From Limosilactobacillus avistercoris (GTDB lineage: Bacteria; Bacillota; Bacilli; Lactobacillales; Lactobacillaceae): a stretch of DNA of 34,618 nucleotides. The stretch's first letter is position 1, and the number at the start of each line of letters is the position of its first letter. Below, piece after piece: positions 17,790 to 25,631 of the stretch. Both the position numbers and the translations under genes were made by a program. Below the pieces are notes generated by a model that saw only the letters and a list, made by a program, of their open reading frames with translations, was not told the origin of the DNA and made no database searches. The stretch spans positions 1 through 34,618 of the forward strand of contig NZ_JACSQW010000021.1 in assembly GCF_014836425.1 (NCBI RefSeq), read 5' to 3'.

Positions 17790-17817
17790 ATTATAGCAGA
17801 TGGATTATTAATGTCAA
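17790..17817 (-). promoter_or_regulatory. Consensus promoter for codBA
   Basis: On the minus strand: -35 TTGACA (17817-17812), 16-nt spacer, -10 TATAAT (17795-17790). Both hexamers are perfect. Transcription would start near 17783, about 10 nt before the PyrR-like hairpin. The -35 lies 4 nt after the alr stop codon. Confidence 0.8.
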
Positions 17818-17821
17818 GGGA

Positions 17822-18946
17822 TTAATCAATATAAATACGGTGAACCCGGTTGCTAATGTTCGTCATGATTTCGTAATTAATTGTTCCTGCCTGGTCAGCC
17901 AGATCATTGGCCGTTATTTCATTATTTCCCGAACGACCCAGCAAAACTACCTTTGTGCCTACAGGATAATGCTTAGGCAGCCGAACCATCATCTGATCCA
18001 TGCAGACCCGACCAGCAATATCACAAAATTCACCGTCAATTAAGACCTTGTATCCTGTCATGCACCGTGGATAACCATCAGCATAACCAATTGGCAAGGT
18101 CGCTAACCACTCATCTTCTTTTGCAGTGTAGGTTGCACCATAACTCACTGATTCACCTGCACGAAGTTTTTTTACAAAACTAATACTGGTAACTAATTGT
18201 TCTACCGGCTTCAAATCTAATGTTGCATTTAATTCTCGACCGGATGGGTTCTGCCCGTACATAGAAATGCCCATCCTTACGGTATTTGCCGTAATCTTAT
18301 CGCGGTGCCACATCCCGGTTGCGGAGTTAGCCATGTGAACAAATGGTGGTAATACATCTAAACTATTTACAAACTGTTCCCACTTATTAACCTGCTTATT
18401 AAAATAACCATTATCAGCGCTATCCGCCGTTGCAAAGTGAGTGAACATCCCTTCAAATTCGAATTCAGGATATTTACGAAGAACGGCAACCGCCTCATTA
18501 AAGTCATCGACAGTCGTAAAACCAATTCGGCCCATTCCAGAATCAATACCTAAGTGAACCTTCAGTGGTTTTGTCCAATGTTGGACTTGTGCCATCTGGT
18601 GGTATGCTTCAAGCCAATCCAAAGAACCAACCGTTAACGATACCCCAGCTTCCGCGGCAATGTGGGCATTTTCAACTGGCGCTATCCCAAGAACTAAGAT
18701 CATCGCCGTTATCCCGTTATCCCGTAGTTCAAGTGCTTCATCAAGGATCGCTACACAAGCACCAGTTGCACCAGCGGCAATTGCTGTCTTTGCTACCGGA
18801 ACAAGACCATTACCATAGGCATTTGCCTTCACAACCGCTAAAATCCTACTATCTGGAGCTAACAACTTTTTCTGCTCATTAATATTATGCTTAATTGCGC
18901 CTAAATCAACGATTAACTTTGTATCACGTAAACGTCCACTAATCAT
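17822..18946 (-). CDS. alr: Alanine racemase
   Basis: PLP enzyme interconverting L- and D-alanine; it supplies D-Ala for peptidoglycan and for teichoic acid D-alanylation. It has 374 aa. The PLP lysine is Lys40 in VVKANAYGNG; the second catalytic Tyr is in the SYGATY region near residue 268, followed by LPIGYADGYPR and the C-terminal VCMDQMMV. ATG at 18946 overlaps the acpS stop by 8 nt, with AAAGGAG-like bases in the acpS end, so acpS-alr is coupled. No terminator separates alr from the codBA promoter, so the codB leader terminator probably also ends alr transcripts. Confidence 0.97.
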   Translation of the reverse strand: MISGRLRDTKLIVDLGAIKHNINEQKKLLAPDSRILAVVKANAYGNGLVPVAKTAIAAGATGACVAILDEALELRDNGITAMILVLGIAPVENAHIAAEAGVSLTVGSLDWLEAYHQMAQVQHWTKPLKVHLGIDSGMGRIGFTTVDDFNEAVAVLRKYPEFEFEGMFTHFATADSADNGYFNKQVNKWEQFVNSLDVLPPFVHMANSATGMWHRDKITANTVRMGISMYGQNPSGRELNATLDLKPVEQLVTSISFVKKLRAGESVSYGATYTAKEDEWLATLPIGYADGYPRCMTGYKVLIDGEFCDIAGRVCMDQMMVRLPKHYPVGTKVVLLGRSGNNEITANDLADQAGTINYEIMTNISNRVHRIYID

Positions 18947-19301
18947 CTTTTTCCTCCAAAATAATCTCTGTCATGACATTTACTGCAGTATGACTGACCG
19001 AAGCATGCACCCTACCATTAAATGGGGAGTGAGTAACAATCGGTGCCCCCAACTGATTATCTACTATTTCAATATCTTGAAAACCGACCGCACTACCAAT
19101 TCCGGTCCCGTACGCCTTAGAAAAAGACTCTTTTAATGACCACCGACCGGCCAAGTATTCAACAGCCCGTTGACCACCCATTTTTTCATACTGTGACCTT
19201 TCCGTTGGTGTCAGTATTTTAAGGACAAATTGGGGGTGCTTTTGAATCATCTCTTGAATCCGTTCGATCTCAGTAATATCGATCCCAATTCCTTTAATCA
19301 C
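18939..19301 (-). CDS. acpS: Holo-[acyl-carrier-protein] synthase
   Basis: Transfers 4'-phosphopantetheine from CoA to a conserved Ser of carrier proteins: ACP, and possibly the DltC carrier encoded next door. About 120 aa. The metal-binding IGIDITEI is at the N-terminus and the signature WSLKESFSKAYGTGIG near residue 60. Start choice: an ATG at 19307 has AGAGG only 2 nt upstream, whereas GTG at 19301 has the same AGAGG at 8 nt and yields the family-like beginning MIKGIGIDI; I therefore prefer the GTG. It overlaps alr by 8 nt. Divergent from the dlt operon. Confidence 0.93.
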   Translation of the reverse strand: MIKGIGIDITEIERIQEMIQKHPQFVLKILTPTERSQYEKMGGQRAVEYLAGRWSLKESFSKAYGTGIGSAVGFQDIEIVDNQLGAPIVTHSPFNGRVHASVSHTAVNVMTEIILEEKDD

Positions 19302-19340
19302 TGTCATGACCTCTTATAACTTAAAAATTTCGTTTCTTAT

Positions 19341-19368
19341 ATTATATTGAATTATTATTTTCTCACAA
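19341..19368 (-). promoter_or_regulatory. Promoter for acpS-alr
   Basis: On the minus strand: -35 TTGTGA (19368-19363), 16-nt spacer, -10 TATAAT (19346-19341), about 40 nt before the acpS start. It sits in an AT-rich segment with near-palindromic ATTATTATTTT/AAAATAATAAT. Confidence 0.5.
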
Positions 19369-19403
19369 AAAAATAATAATTCGCAAGATTACATTATTTT
19401 ACT

Positions 19404-19431
19404 TTGAACCTTAACGCAAATTATCTATAAT
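19404..19431 (+). promoter_or_regulatory. Promoter for the dlt operon
   Basis: -35 TTGAAC (19404-19409), 16-nt spacer, -10 TATAAT (19426-19431). Transcription would start near 19438, giving a leader of about 120 nt before dltX. It is back to back with the acpS-alr promoter. Confidence 0.6.
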
Positions 19432-19495
19432 AAATAGGTGTGAAAATTTAATTACGAATATCTTAAATTTTTGCATTAATAATTAACTAATTTAC

Positions 19496-19518
19496 CATAG
19501 CGAGCTAAAATCGCTATG
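19496..19518 (+). promoter_or_regulatory. Hairpin in the dlt leader
   Basis: Perfect 8-bp stem CATAGCGA/TCGCTATG with loop GCTAAAA, about 20 nt before the dltX ribosome binding site. A T-rich stretch (CTTTTTATAA, 19529-19538) follows 10 nt later, too far for a standard terminator. Function unknown; it could be an RNA stability element or a protein site. Confidence 0.4.
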
Positions 19519-19556
19519 TCACATTTGCTTTTTATAAGCGAAAGGAGCGATTCGTA

Positions 19557-19700
19557 ATCTTTAGTAAAAGTATTAAGAATCATCCTGCACTAACGTTCAT
19601 CTTAAAAACGGTATTCTACTTTATCGTTATTCTCCTATTAATCTACCTATATGGTTATTATGGAGCAGGTCAAGAACCGTTCATTTACAATGAATTCTAA
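19557..19700 (+). CDS. dltX: DltX, small D-alanylation protein, apparent ATC start
   Basis: 47-aa membrane protein, too short for many gene callers. One membrane segment (residues 14-31, about ILKTVFYFIVILLLIYLY) is followed by the diagnostic C-terminus ending FIYNEF, the conserved DltX motif needed for teichoic acid D-alanylation. It lies first in the operon, 16 nt before dltA. The frame has no ATG, GTG or TTG between the upstream stop (about 19505) and the membrane segment. AAAGGAG (19541-19547) sits 9 nt before ATC at 19557, whose product would begin [M]FSKSIKNHPAL. I therefore place the start at ATC. Identity is firm; the start is inference. Confidence 0.85.
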   Translation: MFSKSIKNHPALTFILKTVFYFIVILLLIYLYGYYGAGQEPFIYNEF

Positions 19701-19716
19701 TGTGGAGGAAATAGAA

Positions 19717-21243
19717 TTGAATACAAATATCGTTACTGCCTTTGACCAAGTCGCCAAGGATAATTCAACGCGGGTTGCTTATGATGAAATGGGAAAGCAA
19801 ACAAGCTATGGTGAGCTAAAAACTAATACTGATAGCTTAGCAGCTTGGCTTACTAAGCAAGACCTTACCCCAAAGAGTCCAGTCCTGGTTTTTGGTGATC
19901 ACCAAGTTGAAATGATCACTAGCTTCCTAGCTGCACTAAAGATGGGACACCCTTACATTCCCGTTTCAACTGATTCCGCCATTCCGCGGATCCAGTCAAT
20001 CTTAGATACGGCTAAGCCAGAATTAATTATCGCTGTTGATGATTTTCCAAGTGACAAGCTTAACTTCGATGCTCGAGTAGTTTCTAAAGAACAACTCGCC
20101 AGCGTATTAGCAGAAAAACAAGAATTTATTCCAAAGAATCCAGTTTCCGGAGATGAATTGGCTTATGTCCTCTTCACTTCAGGAACAACTGGCTCTCCTA
20201 AAGGAGTTGAAGTTAGCCATGATAATTTCAAGACCTTCGTTGACTGGGTTCTTGATACGGACTTTGATATTCCTGAACATGCTAACTTCCTTGGTCAACC
20301 ACCATACTCATTTGACTTATCTAATATGTACTGGTTGCCGGCCTTATTGAATGGTGGAACCATTAAGGCACTTCCGCACTCAGTAGTCGAAAACTTCGGG
20401 CAAATGTTTACCGCACTACCAAACTTAGATCTAAATGTCTTTGTTGGGACCCCTTCATTTGCGGATATGTTAATGTTGAGTCCTGCATTTAATGAAGATA
20501 AGATGCCAGACTTGAGTATTTTCATGTTCTGTGGTGAGGAGCTAACCGTTAAAACAGCCAAGGCACTTCAACAGCGGTTCCCTCACGCGCGGATTTTCAA
20601 TACTTATGGTCCAACCGAAACAACAGTAGCAATTTCTGGAATTGAAATCACACCAGAAATCGTTGCTAATAATGATCGACTTCCGGTTGGTTACGCTAAA
20701 CCAGGAGTATCACTTTCCATCTGGGACGGTGATAAGCAATTAACTGAACCAGGTCAAGAGGGAGAAATCATTATTAGCGGAAATAGCGTAGCCCGTGGTT
20801 ACATGAATAACCCCGAAAAAACTGCGAAGGCCTTCTTTAAGATTGATGGCGTTCCTGCTTACCGAACTGGGGATGCCGGAACACTTGATGCAGATGGTCT
20901 TCTTCACCACAAGGGGCGGATGGATTTTCAAATCAAGCTTCACGGATTCCGGGTTGAACTCGATGAAGTCCGGGCAAGTCTTGAGAAGAGTCCATTAATC
21001 AAGCAAGCTGTTGCTGCACCAAAATACAATAAGAATGGTCAAGTTGCCCACCTGATTGCTTACGTAATTCCTAAAGAAGAAGTTAAGGATCAGGAACAAC
21101 TAACCAAGGAAATTCGTGAAAGCCTTAAGGGATTGATCATGCCTTACATGATGCCAACCCAGTTTATTTACCGGGATTCATTCCCAATGTCTGCAAATGG
21201 CAAGATTGCAGTTAAACAATTAATTAAAGAGGCTAACCAATGA
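19717..21243 (+). CDS. dltA: D-alanine--D-alanyl carrier protein ligase
   Basis: Adenylates D-alanine and loads it on the phosphopantetheine of DltC; cytoplasmic. The ANL-family signature FTSGTTGSPKGVEVSH is present, with YGPTETTVAISG, YRTGDAG and the C-terminal catalytic Lys region SANGKIAVKQL. The start is TTG at 19717, with GGAGG 8 nt upstream, giving 508 aa, normal for DltA. A longer frame from ATG 19651 would overlap dltX and has no ribosome binding site. The stop overlaps the dltB start (ATGA). So the first two genes of this operon both use weak start codons. Confidence 0.96.
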   Translation: MNTNIVTAFDQVAKDNSTRVAYDEMGKQTSYGELKTNTDSLAAWLTKQDLTPKSPVLVFGDHQVEMITSFLAALKMGHPYIPVSTDSAIPRIQSILDTAKPELIIAVDDFPSDKLNFDARVVSKEQLASVLAEKQEFIPKNPVSGDELAYVLFTSGTTGSPKGVEVSHDNFKTFVDWVLDTDFDIPEHANFLGQPPYSFDLSNMYWLPALLNGGTIKALPHSVVENFGQMFTALPNLDLNVFVGTPSFADMLMLSPAFNEDKMPDLSIFMFCGEELTVKTAKALQQRFPHARIFNTYGPTETTVAISGIEITPEIVANNDRLPVGYAKPGVSLSIWDGDKQLTEPGQEGEIIISGNSVARGYMNNPEKTAKAFFKIDGVPAYRTGDAGTLDADGLLHHKGRMDFQIKLHGFRVELDEVRASLEKSPLIKQAVAAPKYNKNGQVAHLIAYVIPKEEVKDQEQLTKEIRESLKGLIMPYMMPTQFIYRDSFPMSANGKIAVKQLIKEANQ

Positions 21244-22454
21244 TTAATTGGCTTTCAAGTTTACCTAATTTCACTGCTTACGGGACACCTAACTACTTTA
21301 TTTACTTATTGCTTGCCTTGCTCCCGTTAGGCATTGGTCTTTATTTTGGCAAACGATTTCAGTGGTACGAAGCACTAATTAGTTTTATTTTTATCTTTCT
21401 GATGTTTGATGGAGCTAGTTGGCAACAATTATTCTCATTAATTGCGTACGTAATTTATCAAACATGTTTAGTGATGTACTACCATCATTACAGAAATACA
21501 AAGAATTCAGCAGGTGTCTTTTACCTGTTCTCATTTCTCTCCTTGATTCCAATTATTGTTGTTAAATTATCTCCAGCAATGGTTGGTCATAACTCACTTC
21601 TTGGTTTCCTTGGGATCAGTTACCTTACATTCAGGGCTGTCGGAACAATTATCGAAACCCGTGATGGAATGGTAAAGGAGATTACTCCTTGGCACTTTAT
21701 CCGCTTCATGCTCTTTATGCCAACAATTACTTCCGGACCAATTGATCGTTACCGGCGTTTTTCTAAGGACTATCAAAAAGTACCTGAACGCTCCGATTAC
21801 CTAAAACTAGTTGAAAAAGGTGTTTTTTACCTATTTCTTGGTTTTCTTTATAAGTTTGTAATTGCCTACTTCTTCGGTCAACGGTTCTACCCGCACTTTG
21901 AACAAGCAGCGATGAGCGATGGTTTCTTTTCCTGGAATATGCTTGGCGTTATGTACACTTACGGTTTCTACCTCTTCTTTGACTTTGCAGGATACTCCCT
22001 CTTTGCGGTTGCCATTAGTTACTTCATGGGCGTTAAGACGCCAATGAACTTTAAGCAACCATTTAAGTCGAAGAACATCAAGGAATTCTGGAACCGGTGG
22101 CACATTAGTTTATCATTCTGGTTCCGTGATTACATTTTTATGCGGTTTGTCTTTATGGCAACAAAGAAGCGCTGGTTCAAGAATCGAAATACATTGTCAG
22201 CTACCGCCTACATGCTTAACATGTTAACAATGGGGTTCTGGCACGGAATTACATGGTATTATATTCTATATGGCTTCCTTCACGGACTTGCCCTTGTCGT
22301 TAATGACTGGTGGTTACGTTATAAGCGAAAGCACCTGAAGAAGATGCCGCATAACAAGTTCACAGAATGTGTTGCCATTTTCGTAACATTTAACTTCGTA
22401 ATGTTTACGTTCTTACTTTTTAGTGGTTACCTTAATACTTACTTCTTTGGGTAA
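21240..22454 (+). CDS. dltB: D-alanyl transfer protein DltB (MBOAT)
   Basis: Polytopic membrane O-acyltransferase that receives D-Ala from DltC and passes it across the membrane for lipoteichoic and teichoic acid esterification. It has 404 aa and about 11 hydrophobic segments. The MBOAT core shows FWNRWHISLSFWFRDYIF and the active-site His in MGFWHGITWYYILYG near residue 335. The ATG overlaps the dltA stop by 4 nt, and the ribosome binding site lies in the end of dltA (AAAGAGG). The C-terminus ends LNTYFFG, typical of DltB. Confidence 0.97.
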   Translation: MINWLSSLPNFTAYGTPNYFIYLLLALLPLGIGLYFGKRFQWYEALISFIFIFLMFDGASWQQLFSLIAYVIYQTCLVMYYHHYRNTKNSAGVFYLFSFLSLIPIIVVKLSPAMVGHNSLLGFLGISYLTFRAVGTIIETRDGMVKEITPWHFIRFMLFMPTITSGPIDRYRRFSKDYQKVPERSDYLKLVEKGVFYLFLGFLYKFVIAYFFGQRFYPHFEQAAMSDGFFSWNMLGVMYTYGFYLFFDFAGYSLFAVAISYFMGVKTPMNFKQPFKSKNIKEFWNRWHISLSFWFRDYIFMRFVFMATKKRWFKNRNTLSATAYMLNMLTMGFWHGITWYYILYGFLHGLALVVNDWWLRYKRKHLKKMPHNKFTECVAIFVTFNFVMFTFLLFSGYLNTYFFG

Positions 22455-22482
22455 CCGACATTTATTTAGGAGGATTTTAACA

Positions 22483-22722
22483 ATGAAAGACGATATTATT
22501 AATATTTTAGCTGACGTAACTGGTCGAGACGCAAGTGACTTTAGTGACACTAGTGAAGATCTTTTTGCTGATGGATTATTAGACTCAATGGCTACAGTTA
22601 GTGTTCTCTTGGCACTTCAAGATCAATTTGGTATCCAAGTACCAGTTTCTGAATTTGACCGGAGCCAATGGAGTTCTGTTGATAAGATGGTTGATCGTGT
22701 AAAGGAGCTCCAAAATGACTAA
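22483..22722 (+). CDS. dltC: D-alanyl carrier protein
   Basis: Acyl-carrier-like protein of 79 aa. The phosphopantetheine attachment site is Ser35 in DGLLDSMATV. It shuttles D-Ala from DltA to DltB. The start is ATG 22483 with TAGGAGG about 9 nt upstream; a longer frame from 22423 overlaps dltB and would add 20 residues not found in the family. The stop overlaps dltD by 8 nt. Confidence 0.97.
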   Translation: MKDDIINILADVTGRDASDFSDTSEDLFADGLLDSMATVSVLLALQDQFGIQVPVSEFDRSQWSSVDKMVDRVKELQND

Positions 22723-24010
22723 CCGCAAGCGGCTGTGGTATATCTTTGGCCCAGTTATTCTTGCCTTTGTTCTAATTTTAATTCTTTTTACAATGCCACT
22801 TGGTAGCCATTATTCAGCTAAGACTGAACAACGTGCTGCTGCATCACTTAGTCCCGTAATTTTTAAAAATCAGAAGATTAAGCAACAAGCACTTTCCGAT
22901 AAAAATACTCGTTACGTTCCCTTCTTTGGTTCAAGTGAATTACGGCGCTTCGATAATTTTCACCCGTCCATTATGGCGGCACGTTATCATAATTACACCC
23001 CTTTCCTGCTAGGGCAACGTGGGGCACAATCACTCCCTCAATTCTTTAACATCACCACTATTGAAGGCCAATTAAAAGACAAAAAAGCTGTCTATATTAT
23101 TTCGCCTCAATGGTTTGTTAAAAAAGGGATTTTGCCTCCCGCTTTTAAATACTACAATGGCGAATTAGCCGATCTTACTTGGTTAAAAAAGGCTAATCCA
23201 AAATCACCCTATGATCGCTATGTTGCAAAGCGATTGCTTCAAATGATTGGTAATAATGGTACTGTAGCTGATAACGCTACTAAAATTGCCCAAGGGAAGC
23301 CATTAAGTGGTTGGAATAAAACAGTTCTTAACTTCCGCTTAACCTTACTCCAACACCAAGATGCATTATTCTCTGGTTTACAGTTGGATAATAACTATGA
23401 CCGTTTTGTTAAGCCAAAAGTAGATAAACTTCCGGCAAAATACAATGAAAAACAACTTCACAAGATGGCCATTGATAAGGCGGCTAAGGATACTGATAAT
23501 AACAGTTTCCACGTTAAGAATTCTTTCTATACAAAGAATGTTAAACCTCACTTGAAGAAATTAAAGAACTCACAGCGTCACTTTAACTACAACCAATCAC
23601 CTGAATATGGTGATTTACAAGTCGTGTTAAATCAATTTAAGAATAACAATACAAATGTAATGTTTGTTATTCCACCCGTTAACGGTCGTTGGGAAGCATA
23701 TACTGGCATGGACATGCAGATGTATTACCGCACTGTTAACAAAATTAAATTCCAACTTCAACAACAAGGTTTTAATAACATCCTGGATCTTTCCCACGAT
23801 GGGAATAAACCATATTTCATGGAAGATACTATTCATATTGGTTATGCTGGTTGGGTCAAATTCGATAGTGCAACAAGCAAGTTTATTGAACAACAGCAAC
23901 CACAACCACACTACCGGTTGAGTAACCAGTTCTTAACCCAGAAATGGGCTAACCTAATTCCAACTCAACAAAACCTTAATCAATTTAAGGTTCACGAATT
24001 AGATAAATAA
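22715..24010 (+). CDS. dltD: D-alanyl-lipoteichoic acid biosynthesis protein DltD
   Basis: Membrane-anchored SGNH-like protein, final D-alanyl transfer factor, 431 aa. One N-terminal membrane segment (about 9-28) precedes a catalytic domain outside the membrane. The nucleophile Ser is in FGSSELRRFDNFHPS near residue 71 and the Asp/His pair in DTIHIGYAGW near 375. The ATG is 8 nt inside dltC, with AAGGAG upstream. It is the last gene of the operon, followed at once by a strong terminator. The tail is Gln/His-rich. Confidence 0.96.
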   Translation: MTNRKRLWYIFGPVILAFVLILILFTMPLGSHYSAKTEQRAAASLSPVIFKNQKIKQQALSDKNTRYVPFFGSSELRRFDNFHPSIMAARYHNYTPFLLGQRGAQSLPQFFNITTIEGQLKDKKAVYIISPQWFVKKGILPPAFKYYNGELADLTWLKKANPKSPYDRYVAKRLLQMIGNNGTVADNATKIAQGKPLSGWNKTVLNFRLTLLQHQDALFSGLQLDNNYDRFVKPKVDKLPAKYNEKQLHKMAIDKAAKDTDNNSFHVKNSFYTKNVKPHLKKLKNSQRHFNYNQSPEYGDLQVVLNQFKNNNTNVMFVIPPVNGRWEAYTGMDMQMYYRTVNKIKFQLQQQGFNNILDLSHDGNKPYFMEDTIHIGYAGWVKFDSATSKFIEQQQPQPHYRLSNQFLTQKWANLIPTQQNLNQFKVHELDK

Positions 24011-24054
24011 AAAAAGACGTTAACGTCCAAGTTTCTGAATGTTAACGTCTTTTT
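24011..24054. terminator. Terminator between dltD and cshA
   Basis: Perfect 14-bp arms AAAAAGACGTTAAC (24011-24024) and GTTAACGTCTTTTT (24041-24054) with a 16-nt loop and T-runs in both directions. It lies between the converging dlt operon and cshA and so serves both. Confidence 0.92.
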
Positions 24055-24064
24055 ATTATGGCTC

Positions 24065-25567
24065 CTAGTCTTCTTTCCGATGACGAATGTTGAAAGAATG
24101 ACGACTAGAATGACTTTTACCGTGGTTATCGTTACGGTGAGAACGACGACCACCATTATTTCTTCTTCGGTGATTATAGTTATTATGGCGACGATCGCGT
24201 GGACCACGGTAACCATGTCCAGAGCGACCATTACGGTGGCTCCGTCGTGGCAATGGTCGCTCTGGGGTAATCTTAACTGGAACATCACTTGCTGGTTGCT
24301 TTGTCATTTCATTCAAAAGAGCAGCAACAAGATCGGTTGCATCATGAGTAGCTAATAACTTCTCAGCAGCTTCCTGGTAACGTTCTGTGGAGTCCTGAGC
24401 GATTAATTCATCAATATCATTAAAGGCACTTGCTACTTGGCCCTTAAAGGCTTCTTCAGCAGTTGGTGGCTTCAAAGGAAGCATCCGGACGCGAGTTAAC
24501 TTTTCAATCTCACGTAAGTAGTCCATTTCGTTTGGTGTTACAAAGGTTAAGGAAACACCATGATGTCCGGCACGGCCTGTCCGGCCAATCCGGTGGACAT
24601 AACTATCAGGATCAGAAGGAATATCATAGTTATAAACATGAGTAACTCCCGAAATATCTAATCCCCGCGCTGCAACGTCCGTAGCAACTAAAATATCAAG
24701 ATCGCCACGCTTAAATTGCTTCATAATCTTAGTCCGGCGTTCTTGACTTAGGTCACCATGAATTCCTGCAGCATTGTAACCACGGGCAACTAAACCACGA
24801 GATAATTCATCAACCCGTCGCTTTGTCCGGCCAAAAACAATTGTTAAGTCAGGATCTTGAACATCAATTAAACGGGTCATGATGTCAAATTTTTCGTAGT
24901 CACGAGCCCGAACATAATATTGATCGACAAGATCAGTGGTTAATTCCTTAGCCTTAATCCGTACCATCGTTGGATCGGTCATAAACTTAACACCAATCTT
25001 CTTAATTTCTGGTGGCATTGTTGCAGAAAAGAGCAGTGTTTGCCGATCAGCAGGCGTTTGGTTGATAATTGCTTCAATATCATCTAAGAATCCCATATTA
25101 AGCATTTCATCAGCTTCATCAAGAACTAATGTCTTAATATGATCTAATTTAACCGTATGCCGGTTTAAGTGATCACGAAGACGACCCGGCGTCCCCACGA
25201 GAACTTGTGGGTGTTGCTTCAAGTTACGGATTTGGCGACGAATATCTGCCCCACCGTAAACAACCTGAACGCGAACATGCTTATCCTTTCCTAAACGGAA
25301 TAATTCTTCTTGTGTTTGAATTGCTAATTCACGAGTTGGTGAAATAATAATCGCTTGGATATTTGGATTATCCGTATCAACATGTTCGATAATCGGCAAC
25401 CCAAACGCTGCGGTCTTTCCTGTTCCGGTTTGCGCTTGACCAATTACATCTTGACCCTTCAACACCATTGGGATGGTTTGTTCCTGAATCGGTGTTGCCT
25501 CTTCATAACCACTGCGCTTGATTGCCTTTAACAAACTATCTGACAATCCTAATTCACTAAACTTCAA
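24065..25567 (-). CDS. cshA: DEAD-box RNA helicase CshA
   Basis: ATP-dependent RNA helicase, in Firmicutes part of the RNA degradosome and cold response. It has 500 aa. Motifs in order: Q motif near residue 20, AQTGTGKTAAFGLP (I), PTRELAIQ (Ia), VLDEADEML (II), FSATMP (III), TDVAARGLDI (V), HRIGRTGRAG (VI). The last 60 residues are low complexity, rich in Arg, His, Asn and Gly, likely RNA-binding. The start is TTG at 25567 with AGGAGG 7 nt upstream. It follows murF across a terminator, in the conserved murF-cshA order. In many lactobacilli acpS-alr would come next; here the dlt operon lies between. Confidence 0.95.
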   Translation of the reverse strand: MKFSELGLSDSLLKAIKRSGYEEATPIQEQTIPMVLKGQDVIGQAQTGTGKTAAFGLPIIEHVDTDNPNIQAIIISPTRELAIQTQEELFRLGKDKHVRVQVVYGGADIRRQIRNLKQHPQVLVGTPGRLRDHLNRHTVKLDHIKTLVLDEADEMLNMGFLDDIEAIINQTPADRQTLLFSATMPPEIKKIGVKFMTDPTMVRIKAKELTTDLVDQYYVRARDYEKFDIMTRLIDVQDPDLTIVFGRTKRRVDELSRGLVARGYNAAGIHGDLSQERRTKIMKQFKRGDLDILVATDVAARGLDISGVTHVYNYDIPSDPDSYVHRIGRTGRAGHHGVSLTFVTPNEMDYLREIEKLTRVRMLPLKPPTAEEAFKGQVASAFNDIDELIAQDSTERYQEAAEKLLATHDATDLVAALLNEMTKQPASDVPVKITPERPLPRRSHRNGRSGHGYRGPRDRRHNNYNHRRRNNGGRRSHRNDNHGKSHSSRHSFNIRHRKED

Positions 25568-25580
25568 ATATGTTCCTCCT

Positions 25581-25622
25581 AAAAATTACCAGCCGACTAA
25601 ACAAGCTCTGTCTGTCGGCTGG
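25581..25622 (-). terminator. Terminator between murF and cshA
   Basis: Perfect 9-bp stem CCAGCCGAC/GTCGGCTGG (arms 25589-25597 and 25614-25622) with a 16-nt loop. On the minus strand it runs into TAATTTTT (25588-25581). It overlaps the cshA leader: the T-run ends directly before the cshA AGGAGG. So cshA transcription depends on read-through or on a promoter I did not find. Confidence 0.8.
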
Positions 25623-25631
25623 TCTTGCGAT

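Noticed and set aside
19651-19716. Longer dltA start from ATG 19651
   Set aside because: Overlaps dltX in another frame and lacks a ribosome binding site; TTG 19717 has GGAGG at 8 nt and gives normal DltA length.
22423-22482. Longer dltC start
   Set aside because: Overlaps dltB; ATG 22483 has TAGGAGG and gives the usual 79-aa carrier.
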